From an uncultured Elusimicrobia bacterium (GTDB lineage Bacteria > Elusimicrobiota > Elusimicrobia > UBA1565 > UBA9628), in assembly GCA_903874575.1 (NCBI GenBank), contig CAIQSZ010000160.1, forward strand, positions 1-14,803: a stretch of DNA of 14,803 nucleotides, in the 5' to 3' direction. This document shows, one piece after another, positions 1 to 7,835 of this stretch (its first letter is position 1; each line of letters starts with the position of its first letter). Position numbers and translations under genes: made by a program. The notes below the pieces were generated by a model. That model made no database searches. It saw only the letters and a list, made by a program, of their open reading frames with translations, and was not told the DNA's origin.

Positions 1-10
1 GCCTGACCCC
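1..10. repeat. Probable end of a second copy of the palindromic element
   Basis: The first ten bases, GCCTGACCCC, are identical to the outer ten bases of the right arm of the palindrome at 10472-10548, in the same orientation. They stop one base before the carboxyltransferase stop codon (minus strand), much as the full copy stops five bases before the efp stop codon. A ten-base match alone could be chance, but the shared boundary and the shared position at the 3' end of a minus-strand gene make a truncated repeat copy the better reading. The rest of the copy would lie left of the window. Confidence 0.5.
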
Positions 11-11
11 C

Positions 12-1619
12 TCATATGGGTATGTTGCCGTGCTTCTTGGGAAGACGTTCCACCTTCTTCCCCTTCAAGAACTTGAATGCGCGGATGACCTTGGGACGGG
101 TGACGCGCGCTTCGATGACCTCGTCGATGTAACCGCGCTTGGCGGCCTGGAACGGCGAGGCGAACTTCGCGGTGTATTCGGCGATCAACTCGGCCCGGCG
201 CTTCTCCGGGTCCTGGGCGGCCTTCAACTCCGCCTTATAAAGAACGTTGACCGCGCCTTGGGGGCCGACGGCGGCGATCTCGGCGCACGGCCAGGCGAAA
301 TTGACGTCGCCGCGGATATGCTTCGAACTCATCACGTCGTAGGCGCCGCCGTACGCCTTGCGCAATACCACGGTCACCTTCGGCACGCTCGCGCGGCAGT
401 ACGCGTACAGGAGTTTCGCGCCCCTTCGGATGATTCCGCCGTGCTCCTGTTCCAGCCCCGGCCAGTAGCCCGGCACGTCGACGAGGGTCAGCAGGGGGAT
501 ATTGAATGAGTCGCAGAAGTTGATGAAGCGCGCCCCCTTCTCCGACGCGTCGATGTCGAGGGCTCCGGACAGGACCTTCGGATTATTGGCGATCACGCCC
601 ACCGATTCGCCGTTCAGGCGGACGAAGCCGCAAACGATGTTGCGCGCGAAGTTCTTATGCACCTCGAAGAATTGATGCCCGTCCGCGATCTCCCAGATCA
701 CCTCATGGATCTTATAAGCCTTCCCGGCCGCCAATTCGCCGACGCGCTCCAACAGATCGCTCTCGCGCCGCGGGTCGTCCGAGGCCATCACCGCCTTCGG
801 CGTCTCGCGGCAGTTCTGCGGCAGGAAATCGAGCAGTTCGCGGATCTGTCGAAAACAATCGTGCTCCGAGCCGGCCACGAAATGCGCCACGCCCGAGAGG
901 CGCGAATGGGTGTCGGCGCCTCCCAGGCTCTCGAAATCGCAGGTCTCGCCGGTAGCGGCTTTCACGACCTCGGGACCCGTGATGAACATATGACTGACGC
1001 CGTCGATCATGAAGATGAAGTCGGTCAGCGCCGGAGAGTAGACGGCTCCGCCCGCGCACGGCCCCAAGATGGCCGAGATCTGCGGCACATAGCCGGACGC
1101 CTGGACGTTGCGATAGAATATCTCGGCGTAGCCGCCCAGGGATTCGACGCCCTCCTGGATGCGCGCGCCGCCGGAGTCGCACAGCCCGATCAGCGGCACG
1201 CCCGCCGTGATGGCCATGTCCATCGCCTTGCATATCTTCATCGCGTGGGCCAGGCCCAGCGAGCCGCCCGCCACGGTGAAGTCCTGAGCGTACAGACACA
1301 CCGTCCGGCCGCCGATGCGCGCGAATCCGGTGACCACGCCGTCGGCCGCCAGATAGCGCTCGCCCAGCCCGAAATCGGCGGACTTCGTCTCGACGAGGAG
1401 ATCGATCTCCTCGAAACTGTCGTCGTCGACCAACATGTCTATGCGCTCGCGCGCCGTCAGTTTGCCCCGCGCCCTCTGCGCCGCGACGCGCTCCGGCCCG
1501 CCTCCCGCCTCGGCGCGCGCGCGCTTCTCATGCAGGAGCCGGAGTTTGGAGTTGACCTCGGGCCTCTTTTCCTGCCTGTCGGCCTTCGGGATTCCTTGCG
1601 GCTTTTCGTTCATCGCCAT
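12..1619 (-). CDS. pccB: Acyl-CoA (propionyl/methylmalonyl-CoA) carboxylase carboxyltransferase subunit
   Basis: This 535-residue protein is the biotin-dependent carboxyltransferase that moves CO2 between carboxybiotin and propionyl-CoA to give methylmalonyl-CoA, or does the reverse in methylmalonyl-CoA decarboxylases (MmdA). Both crotonase-fold halves are present: SGGARIQEG near residue 149 and GPCAGGA near 186 in the N-half, DVPG near 381 and GGAYDVM at 424-430 in the C-half. The Asp after GGAY is, from the family literature, the position linked with propionyl-CoA over acetyl-CoA preference (Asp422 of the Streptomyces coelicolor enzyme). Length is normal for the family. The ATG at 1619 shares one base with the epimerase stop (TGATG) and is preceded by GGAG about nine bases upstream. 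It is the last gene of the minus-strand unit. No biotin carboxylase, biotin carrier or membrane decarboxylase subunit is visible, so PccB and MmdA cannot be told apart here. Confidence 0.93.
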   Translation of the reverse strand: MAMNEKPQGIPKADRQEKRPEVNSKLRLLHEKRARAEAGGGPERVAAQRARGKLTARERIDMLVDDDSFEEIDLLVETKSADFGLGERYLAADGVVTGFARIGGRTVCLYAQDFTVAGGSLGLAHAMKICKAMDMAITAGVPLIGLCDSGGARIQEGVESLGGYAEIFYRNVQASGYVPQISAILGPCAGGAVYSPALTDFIFMIDGVSHMFITGPEVVKAATGETCDFESLGGADTHSRLSGVAHFVAGSEHDCFRQIRELLDFLPQNCRETPKAVMASDDPRRESDLLERVGELAAGKAYKIHEVIWEIADGHQFFEVHKNFARNIVCGFVRLNGESVGVIANNPKVLSGALDIDASEKGARFINFCDSFNIPLLTLVDVPGYWPGLEQEHGGIIRRGAKLLYAYCRASVPKVTVVLRKAYGGAYDVMSSKHIRGDVNFAWPCAEIAAVGPQGAVNVLYKAELKAAQDPEKRRAELIAEYTAKFASPFQAAKRGYIDEVIEARVTRPKVIRAFKFLKGKKVERLPKKHGNIPI

Positions 1620-2011
1620 CAGTGGGACTCCTCGACGAGCTCTATCAATACGCCGCCGTGACTTTTCGGATGGACGAACGCGACCTTATGGCCCCACGCG
1701 CCGATGCGGGGGCAGGCGTCGATGAGCCGCGCGCCGGCGGCGGCCTGGCGCTTTAATTCCTCTTCTATGCTGGGCACGGCAAACGCCAGATGATGCTGTC
1801 CCGGTCCTCGCTGGGCGACGAATCTAGCGACAGGAGAATCGGGAGAGGCGCCGGCCAAGAGCTCGACGAACGGCCCGTCGCCCATGAACGCGACCTCCAC
1901 CTGCTGGGACGCGACCGTTTCGCGGTGAGCCAGCTTCAGGCCCATGCGCTCATGGCGCGAGATCGCCTCATCCAAGTCCGCGACGGCCACGCCGACGTGA
2001 TGAAGCTTCAT
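1619..2011 (-). CDS. mce: Methylmalonyl-CoA epimerase
   Basis: This 130-residue protein of the vicinal oxygen chelate (glyoxalase) fold interconverts the R and S epimers of methylmalonyl-CoA, linking the carboxyltransferase product to the mutase substrate. The paired half-domain signatures are visible: HHVGVAV at residues 4-10, ELLAG near 50, a GQHHLAF segment at 71-77 and GGVLIELVE at 119-127. His5, His74 and Glu124 are the likely metal ligands by family comparison. The ATG at 2011 overlaps the MeaB stop as ATGA, and its own stop shares a base with the carboxyltransferase ATG, which implies translational coupling on both sides. Neighbours in the same pathway make the specific call safer than fold alone would. 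Length is typical, with no sign of truncation. Confidence 0.93.
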   Translation of the reverse strand: MKLHHVGVAVADLDEAISRHERMGLKLAHRETVASQQVEVAFMGDGPFVELLAGASPDSPVARFVAQRGPGQHHLAFAVPSIEEELKRQAAAGARLIDACPRIGAWGHKVAFVHPKSHGGVLIELVEESH

Positions 2012-2958
2012 CGCGCCCTCATGAGCTTGCGGCCCAGAGAGGCCGGATCGGTCCTGAGAGCCAGAAGGTCCTCGAGGTTTTTATCGCTGACGCGGTCCAG
2101 CGCGGCCTGGATCATGCGGCGCTGCATCCAAAACCGGAGTTCGGCGGCGTGCTGTTTCTTCAGGCGCGCGCGGCCCTCGCCGCTGTCTTTCAGGTAGCGC
2201 CAATGCGCTTCGACTCCTTCGGCGAGTTCCGCGACGCCCTCGCCGCTCGACGCGGAAGTCGCGACGACCGGAGGCCCCCAAGCCTGGGGCTCCTGGCCGG
2301 CGGAGCGGCCCAGGCCCAGCGCGCCCCGGAGGGCGGAGACGGCCCTGTCCGCGCCCGACAGGTCGGCCTTGTTCACGACGAAAATGTCGCCGATTTCCAT
2401 GGCGCCGGCCTTCATGGCCTGGATCTCGTCGCCCATGGCGGGCGTGGTCACGCAAAGGACGGTGTCCACGACGGAGGCGATGTCCACCTCATCCTGCCCG
2501 GTGCCCACGGTCTCGACGAGTATCTTGCGGCAGCCCAGCGCCTCCAGCACGTGGATGGCCCCGAAGATGGCGTGCGTAAGGCCGCCGATCATGCCGCGCG
2601 ACGCCAGCGAACGCATGAACACTCCGGGATCGGTCGCATGCTCCATGACGCGCAGGCGGTCTCCCAGAAACGCCCCTCCGGACACGGACGAGCTGGGATC
2701 CACCATCAGCGCTCCGACCTTGATCTTCTCGGCGCGGTAGCGCGCGATGAGGCGCCCGAGCAGCGTAGACTTGCCCGCCCCGGGAGGCCCGCAGACGCCG
2801 AGCTTCTGCGCGACGCCGGAACATTTGAAGAAGTCCTTGGCCAAAACGTCGGCGACGGCATCCTCGTTGACGACCAACGACAAGGCGCGCGAGGCGGCGG
2901 CGTGCTCGCCGCGGCGCACGCGTTTGATCAAATCCGGCGGATCGTTCTTAGCGGGCAA
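2008..2958 (-). CDS. meaB: MeaB-type GTPase, chaperone of methylmalonyl-CoA mutase
   Basis: This is a G3E-family P-loop GTPase of 316 residues that guards methylmalonyl-CoA mutase, gating cofactor B12 loading and protecting or rescuing the enzyme (also annotated ArgK). Visible motifs are the Walker A GPPGAGKST at 57-65, DPSS at 87-90 with the downstream GGAFLGDR, VETVGTGQDEVD at 148-159, and the guanine-specificity motif NKAD at 196-199. The C-terminal part (about 260-316) matches the helical dimerisation tail. The start used is TTG at 2958, which overlaps the end of the B12-subunit gene by 11 bases. A GAAGG lies almost against it, so the true start is uncertain; a further TTG sits nine codons in and would leave all motifs intact. 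It lies between the B12-binding subunit and the epimerase, as expected for a mutase accessory gene. Confidence 0.93.
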   Translation of the reverse strand: MPAKNDPPDLIKRVRRGEHAAASRALSLVVNEDAVADVLAKDFFKCSGVAQKLGVCGPPGAGKSTLLGRLIARYRAEKIKVGALMVDPSSSVSGGAFLGDRLRVMEHATDPGVFMRSLASRGMIGGLTHAIFGAIHVLEALGCRKILVETVGTGQDEVDIASVVDTVLCVTTPAMGDEIQAMKAGAMEIGDIFVVNKADLSGADRAVSALRGALGLGRSAGQEPQAWGPPVVATSASSGEGVAELAEGVEAHWRYLKDSGEGRARLKKQHAAELRFWMQRRMIQAALDRVSDKNLEDLLALRTDPASLGRKLMRAR

Positions 2959-3352
2959 CCTTCAGGTTCTCGTTGAGATACTCGACGATGCTCTGGAGCG
3001 GGGTCCCGGGGCCGAAGACCGCGCGCACGCCGGCCTTCTTCAGGGCCGAGACGTCCTCTTCGGGGATAATGCCGCCGCCGAAGACCAGCACGTCCTTCAG
3101 GCCGGCCTTGCGCAGGCGCTTGACCACCTCGGGGAACAACGTCATATGGGCCCCCGACAGCAGGGAGAGTCCGACGGCGGCGACGTCCTCCTGCAGGGCG
3201 GCGGCCGCGATCATCTCGGGCGTCTGGCGGATGCCGGTATAGATGACCTCGTAGCCGGCGTCGCGCAGGGCGCGGACGATGACCTTCGCGCCGCGATCAT
3301 GGCCGTCCAGGCCCGGCTTCGCGATCAAGACTCGGATGGGCTCGCCTCTCAC
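2948..3352 (-). CDS. mcmA2: Methylmalonyl-CoA mutase, B12-binding subunit
   Basis: The product (134 residues) is a stand-alone cobalamin-binding domain that pairs with a separate catalytic subunit to make a split methylmalonyl-CoA mutase. The base-off/His-on signature is complete: DGHDRG at 16-21 with His18 as the lower cobalt ligand, SLLSG at 63-67 (the SxL part) and FGGG at 91-94. The start is a GTG at 3352, which overlaps the stop of the upstream GAF-HD gene as GTGA and has a strong AGGGGGG six bases upstream. The open frame continues upstream to 3583, but that part is arginine-rich shadow of the GAF-HD gene and does not belong to the protein. The catalytic partner lies 2.9 kb upstream in the same unit rather than next door, which is unusual. 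Confidence 0.92.
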   Translation of the reverse strand: MRGEPIRVLIAKPGLDGHDRGAKVIVRALRDAGYEVIYTGIRQTPEMIAAAALQEDVAAVGLSLLSGAHMTLFPEVVKRLRKAGLKDVLVFGGGIIPEEDVSALKKAGVRAVFGPGTPLQSIVEYLNENLKVAR

Positions 3353-4443
3353 CAAGTTCCCCCCTGGGACTCGAGCAGCGCTTCGAACGCCTCGACCACC
3401 TTCGGATCGTAGCGGGTACCGGAACCGTCGTGCGCCTCGCGCAACGCGCGGACGCCCAGTTCCGCTCCCTGGCCGCGGTCGGCCGCGCGAAGTTCCTCCA
3501 TCTTCACGGCCAATCCGAGAATCCTCGCGCCCAACGGAATGCTTTCGCCTTCCAGGCGCCCCGGATAGCCGGAACCGTCCCATTGCTCCTTATGATGACG
3601 AATCGTGGGGATCGCGCCCTCGATCATCTTGATGCCCTCGAGCATGCGCGCCGAAAACGACGGCAGCATTTCCTCGGAAGCGCCGGCCACTCCCATGTCC
3701 GCCAGCAGGCGCGGATTTTTGAAGGCGACGTAGCCGATCTTGTGCAGGACGCCGGCGTAATAGAGCATGCGATAGTCGTACTCGTCCACGCCCAGCGCGC
3801 GGCCCAGCGCGCACGCGAGCTTCGCGGCGCGGACAGGATAGTCGATCATCCCCGGCTTGACGGTTTCAATGACGCCGACCAGTATCTCGAGCACGTGGGA
3901 GAAGAAGTTCTTCTGCTCCGCCATGATCTTGGCGTTGGTGACGGCGACCGACGCCAGTCCGGCCAGGCTGGTCAGCAGGCCGACGTGCGCTTCGGTGTAC
4001 TCGCCCGCGCTTTTATTGAGCACCTCGACCACGCCGACCAGTTCGCCGCGGAACAGCATGGGCACGCAGAGCAGGGAGCGCGTCACGAAGCCGCTGGCCT
4101 CGTCGAACTTGCCGGCGAAGCGCGGATCCGCGCGAGTGTCGTTGACCAGCTCGGGCCGACGGCTCTGGGCCACGTGCCCGGCGATCCCCTGGCCGATAGG
4201 CAAGGTCATCGTCTTCAGCGCCTTGGCCTTCTCCCCGGACGCGATGCGGAAGAACAGGTGCTTCTTGTCGTCGGTGACGAGCATGATGGAACTGGCCTCG
4301 GATCCGGTCAGCTGCTCGGCCGCCGTCCCGATCTTTTGCAGCAGGAAATCCAGGTCCGGCGTGGAATTCAGCGTGCCCGCGATGGAGAAAAGCTCCAGCG
4401 CGAGGCCGACGTTCATCTCGGGAGCTTCCCGTTCCTCCATCAT
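3349..4443 (-). CDS. GAF domain protein with degenerate HD-GYP domain
   Basis: This 364-residue cytoplasmic protein has a GAF sensor domain (about 25-175) followed by an HD-GYP-like domain (about 190-350). The second half keeps the fold-defining stretch RHHKEQWDGSGYP at 282-294, the GYP segment of cyclic-di-GMP phosphodiesterases. Most of the metal site is lost. The first helix has DYPVRAA where the family has a conserved His. The HD pair reads His234-Lys235. The His expected just before the SARMLEG helix is Ser, and the usual AD/VYDA segment near 311-315 reads LAVKMEE. Of the expected ligands only His234 and His283/284 remain, so phosphodiesterase activity is unlikely and a binding or scaffold role is more plausible (inference). 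The ATG at 4443 follows the ATPase stop by one base, with GGGAGG upstream. It may work with that ATPase. The GAF ligand is unknown. Confidence 0.85.
   Translation of the reverse strand: MMEEREAPEMNVGLALELFSIAGTLNSTPDLDFLLQKIGTAAEQLTGSEASSIMLVTDDKKHLFFRIASGEKAKALKTMTLPIGQGIAGHVAQSRRPELVNDTRADPRFAGKFDEASGFVTRSLLCVPMLFRGELVGVVEVLNKSAGEYTEAHVGLLTSLAGLASVAVTNAKIMAEQKNFFSHVLEILVGVIETVKPGMIDYPVRAAKLACALGRALGVDEYDYRMLYYAGVLHKIGYVAFKNPRLLADMGVAGASEEMLPSFSARMLEGIKMIEGAIPTIRHHKEQWDGSGYPGRLEGESIPLGARILGLAVKMEELRAADRGQGAELGVRALREAHDGSGTRYDPKVVEAFEALLESQGGTW
3359..3365 (-). promoter_or_regulatory. Ribosome binding site deciding the GTG start of mcmA2
   Basis: On the minus strand the sequence reads AGGGGGG, then six bases, then GTG. 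It lies inside the last codons of the GAF-HD gene and fixes the start of the B12-binding subunit at 3352, where family similarity also begins. A TTG directly before the GTG is the only close alternative. Confidence 0.65.
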
Positions 4444-4444
4444 A

Positions 4445-6247
4445 TTATTCGGTGCCTCCCAGAACCTCGCGCGCGGTGGTCAGGCCCATCTTCACCTTCT
4501 CCAAACCGTCCTGCACGATGAGGCGCAGGCCTTCCCTCTGCCCTTGGATGCGGACCGTGTCCGCGGCGACGTCCTTGAGACAGATCTGACGCAACGTATC
4601 GGTCATCACGAGCAGTTCGTGCATGCCGACGCGGCCCTTGTAGCCGATGCCCTTGCAGTTATCGCACTTGTTCTCGCCGGCCGGCGGCGCGAACAGCTTG
4701 GCGCCCTTCGGAAGATCCACCTTGTTCTCCTCGAAAATCTGGATCTCCTCGGGCTTGGCGTCGTGTTCGACCTTGCACTGCGGGCAGAGGCGGCGCGCGA
4801 GGCGCTGGGCCAGAACGGCCTTCATGGTCGTGGCGACCATGAAGGCGGGCAGGCCCATGTCGACCAAGCGCGAGATCGACGAGGCCGAGTCGTTGGTATG
4901 GATGGTCGAGAAGACCAAGTGTCCGGTCATCGCGGCTTCCATGGCGATATGGGCGGTCTCCTCGTCGCGGATCTCTCCGACCATGATGACGTCGGGGTCC
5001 AGGCGCAGGAACGAGCGCAGCGCCGAGGCGAAGTCGAACTTCTTGTCGCCTCCCAGCTTCACGTCCGGATTGACTGGAACCTGGACGATGCCGTCGAGAT
5101 TGTATTCGACGGGATTCTCGGCCGTCAGGATCTTGATGTCCGGCCGGTTCACGTGGTTGAGCGCCGCGTACAGCGTCGTGGATTTTCCCGAGCCCGTGGG
5201 TCCGCAGACCAAAATCAGGCCGAAGTTCTTCTTGCCGCCGATGCCCTTGAGCAGGCCTAGCAGTTTTTCAAGCGTGTCCGGCAGGAAGCCCATCTTCATG
5301 ATGTCGACCTGGACCGACTTGCGGTCCAGGATGCGCATGACGCAGGACTCGCCGTAGACCGTCGGAACCATCTCGACCCGGAACTCGATGGGATTGCCCT
5401 GGGCCAGGATCTGGATGCGGCCCGACTGGGGGATGCGCCGCTCCGTGATGTTCATCGAGTTCGTCATGATCTTGATCTTCGCGGCCACCGCGAATCGATA
5501 GCCCCACGGCACGGTGAACGGCCCGGGGATCAGCATGCCGTCCACGCGGTAGCGCAGGAGTATCTTCGAGTTCTTGCCCGTCGGATCCTCGAACGGCTCG
5601 ATATGGATGTCCGAGGCCTTCATGGACAGCGCGCCCAGGATGATCGCGTTGACGAACTTTTCGACCTCCGGCGCGGAAGCGTCGACGTCCGTGATGTCGG
5701 TCTTCTGCTCCTCCTTCTGGACTTGGAGCTCGCCTTCCGTAGGCGGGGCGGCGTTGGTGGCCTGCACGTCCGTCATCAGGCGGTTCAACGCGGCGCCCTC
5801 GCCGCGGCCGTAGGCCGCGTCCAGCGCCGCGAGGATGTCGTGCGGCAGGGCCAGATAGGACTGGATGTCCAGGCCCGTGCGCAGGTTCAAGTCTTCGGAG
5901 ACGAAAACGTCGCGGGGATCGCCCATCGCCACGAAGAGCTGGTTCTCCTCCTTGGCGAAGGGGATCGCGACGTGCCGCCGCGCGACCGCCTCGGGGATGA
6001 TCTTCGCGATCTCCGCGTCGAGCTCCATCTGCTGGAGGTCCACGGCCTTCACCTGCCATTCCTGGGAGAGCGCCTTGAGAATCGCGCCCTTCGCGAGCAA
6101 GTTCAGGTCGAGAGCCGACTGCTGGAAACTCTTGCCCGTCTTCAAGCAGTCCGCGCCGATCTGCTTGAGCTGCTCCTCGTCGAGGAGCTTCTGCTCGGCC
6201 AATATCTCCTGGACCGTGCGCTTGCGCTGGAGTCCCTTAACGGACAT
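4445..6247 (-). CDS. GspE/PilB-family pilus or type II secretion assembly ATPase
   Basis: The 600-residue product is a hexameric ATPase that powers type IV pilus extension or type II secretion from the cytoplasmic face of the inner membrane. It has an N-terminal MshEN-like domain (about 5-145), the N2 linker domain (about 190-300) and the RecA-like motor. Walker A GPTGSGKST is at 349-357, Walker B within DPDVIMVGE at 417-425, and the HTND His-box follows at about 450. The zinc-binding CxxC pairs are at 488-491 and 528-531, as in extension ATPases rather than PilT. The glycines of the MshEN cyclic-di-GMP motif (RLG, then G) are not kept (RTVQEIL and KSFQQSA instead), so c-di-GMP binding looks unlikely. 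I chose ATG 6247 over the longer frame from 6292 because GGAG lies six bases upstream and the extension is shadow of the mutase gene, which it overlaps by 11 bases. No pilC, pilT or pilin is nearby. PilB and GspE cannot be separated here. Confidence 0.93.
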   Translation of the reverse strand: MSVKGLQRKRTVQEILAEQKLLDEEQLKQIGADCLKTGKSFQQSALDLNLLAKGAILKALSQEWQVKAVDLQQMELDAEIAKIIPEAVARRHVAIPFAKEENQLFVAMGDPRDVFVSEDLNLRTGLDIQSYLALPHDILAALDAAYGRGEGAALNRLMTDVQATNAAPPTEGELQVQKEEQKTDITDVDASAPEVEKFVNAIILGALSMKASDIHIEPFEDPTGKNSKILLRYRVDGMLIPGPFTVPWGYRFAVAAKIKIMTNSMNITERRIPQSGRIQILAQGNPIEFRVEMVPTVYGESCVMRILDRKSVQVDIMKMGFLPDTLEKLLGLLKGIGGKKNFGLILVCGPTGSGKSTTLYAALNHVNRPDIKILTAENPVEYNLDGIVQVPVNPDVKLGGDKKFDFASALRSFLRLDPDVIMVGEIRDEETAHIAMEAAMTGHLVFSTIHTNDSASSISRLVDMGLPAFMVATTMKAVLAQRLARRLCPQCKVEHDAKPEEIQIFEENKVDLPKGAKLFAPPAGENKCDNCKGIGYKGRVGMHELLVMTDTLRQICLKDVAADTVRIQGQREGLRLIVQDGLEKVKMGLTTAREVLGGTE

Positions 6248-7835
6248 GGTGCTCTCCGAAGACCTCGCGGAGCGCGCCGAAGACCTCTCCAAGCGTCGCG
6301 CGCGCTTCCACCGCGTTCAGGATGTGCGGAAACAGATTTTCCTTCGGCCCGCGGGCCGCGTCGGCCACGCGGCGCACGGCGGCCGCGGACGCCTTCGCGT
6401 CGCGGCTGCGGCGGAAGGCCTTGAGCTTCCTGACTTGGTCCGCCTCCCCTGCGGATTTCACGGAAGCGGCGCTTACGCGCCCGACGGGGCCGTCGTCCGA
6501 TCCCAGCTTCAGCGTATTGACGCCGACGATCTTGCGCCGGCCGGTCTCCACGTCCTGCTGGTAGCGGTAGGCGCTCTCCTGGATCTCGCGCTGCGGGACC
6601 TCCTCCTCGATGAGCTTGAGCATCCCCCCGCCCGCGCCCAGGCGCTTCAAAGTCTCGACGATCCGGCGGTCCAGCTCGTCGGTGAGCGCCTCGACGGCCC
6701 ACGCGCCGCCCGTCGGATCCACCGTCGACGCCACGCCGGTCTCGTGCGCCAGAATCTGCTGCGTGCGCAGGGCCAGCCGGGCCGACTCCTCGGTGGGCAG
6801 GGCCAACGCCTCATCGTAGGAGTTCGTGTGCAAGGACTGCGCGCCGCCCAGGACGGCGGCCAGCGCCTGCCACGCCACCCGCATCGCGTTGTTCATGGGC
6901 TGCTGGCTGGTGAGCGTCGAGCCGCAGGTCTGCACGTGGAAGCGCAGCGCCTGGGATTTGGGATCCTTCGCCCCGAAATCCTCCTTCATGATCCGCGCCC
7001 AGACGCGGCGGGCGGCGCGGAACTTCGCGATCTCCTCCAGGAAATGGCTGTGACAGCCGAAGAAGAACGCCAGCTTGGGCCCCATCGCGTCGATATCCAC
7101 GCCGCGGCGCTTCAGCTCGGAAACGTACGCCCGCGCGTTGGCGAAAGTGAAGGCGACTTCCTGCACGGCGTCGGAGCCGGCCTCGCGGATGTGGTAGCCG
7201 GAGATGGAGATCGGGTGGAACTGCGGGACGTTCGCGAAGGACCACTCCATCACGTCGGCGCACAGGCGCATGGACGGCGCGACTGGGAACACCTGCGTGC
7301 CGCGCGCGATGAACTCCTTGAGGATGTCGTTCTGCAGGGTTCCCTTCAGCGCCGCCAGCGCGACACCGCGGCGCCTGGCGAGCGCGACGTAGAACGCCAG
7401 CAGGACCGACGCCGTCGCGTTGATGGTCAGCGAGGTCGAGACCTGGTCCAACGGGATGCCCGCGAACAGCTCCTCCATGTCGTCGATGGTGGCGACGTGC
7501 ACGCCGACGCGGCCTACCTCGCCCTTCGCCTTCGGGTCGTCGGCGTCCAGGCCGATCTGCGTCGGCAGATCGAACGCCGTCGACAGGCCGGTCTGTCCCT
7601 GCTCGAGCAGCCAGCGAAAGCGCGCGTTCGTCTGCTTGGCCAGGCCGAAGCCCGCGTACTGGCGCATCGTCCACAGGCGGCCGCGGTACATGGTCTTCTG
7701 GATGCCGCGCGTGAACGGATACTCGCCGGCGGTCCCGATCTCGCCGGTCGTCGGCGTCTCGGGCCCGTAATAGCGCTGAAGCTCGACGCCGGACGGCGTG
7801 ACGAACCGGGAAACCTGGGCGCCGGGAGCGTTCAT
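6237..7835 (-). CDS. mcmA1: Methylmalonyl-CoA mutase, catalytic (large) subunit
   Basis: The 532-residue product is the substrate-binding TIM-barrel subunit of adenosylcobalamin-dependent methylmalonyl-CoA mutase, which rearranges (R)-methylmalonyl-CoA and succinyl-CoA. It lacks the B12 domain, supplied by the separate gene at 2948-3352. Recognisable segments are TMYRGRLWTMRQYAGF from residue 48, GTLQND at 165-170, Arg178 in FIARGT, and ISGYH at 211-215. Tyr50, Gln168, Arg178 and His215 correspond to the active-site Tyr89, Gln197, Arg207 and His244 of the Propionibacterium enzyme. The Tyr and Arg favour methylmalonyl-CoA over isobutyryl-CoA mutase. The ATG at 7835 overlaps the DUF192 stop as ATGA and has GGAG eleven bases upstream. 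The longer open frame to 8054 is proline/arginine-rich shadow of that gene. Length suits the split type. Confidence 0.94.
   Translation of the reverse strand: MNAPGAQVSRFVTPSGVELQRYYGPETPTTGEIGTAGEYPFTRGIQKTMYRGRLWTMRQYAGFGLAKQTNARFRWLLEQGQTGLSTAFDLPTQIGLDADDPKAKGEVGRVGVHVATIDDMEELFAGIPLDQVSTSLTINATASVLLAFYVALARRRGVALAALKGTLQNDILKEFIARGTQVFPVAPSMRLCADVMEWSFANVPQFHPISISGYHIREAGSDAVQEVAFTFANARAYVSELKRRGVDIDAMGPKLAFFFGCHSHFLEEIAKFRAARRVWARIMKEDFGAKDPKSQALRFHVQTCGSTLTSQQPMNNAMRVAWQALAAVLGGAQSLHTNSYDEALALPTEESARLALRTQQILAHETGVASTVDPTGGAWAVEALTDELDRRIVETLKRLGAGGGMLKLIEEEVPQREIQESAYRYQQDVETGRRKIVGVNTLKLGSDDGPVGRVSAASVKSAGEADQVRKLKAFRRSRDAKASAAAVRRVADAARGPKENLFPHILNAVEARATLGEVFGALREVFGEHHVR

Noticed and set aside
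3353..3583. Upstream extension of the B12-binding subunit
   Set aside because: It is a frame shadow inside the GAF-HD gene. The GTG at 3352 has a strong ribosome site and matches the start of family similarity.
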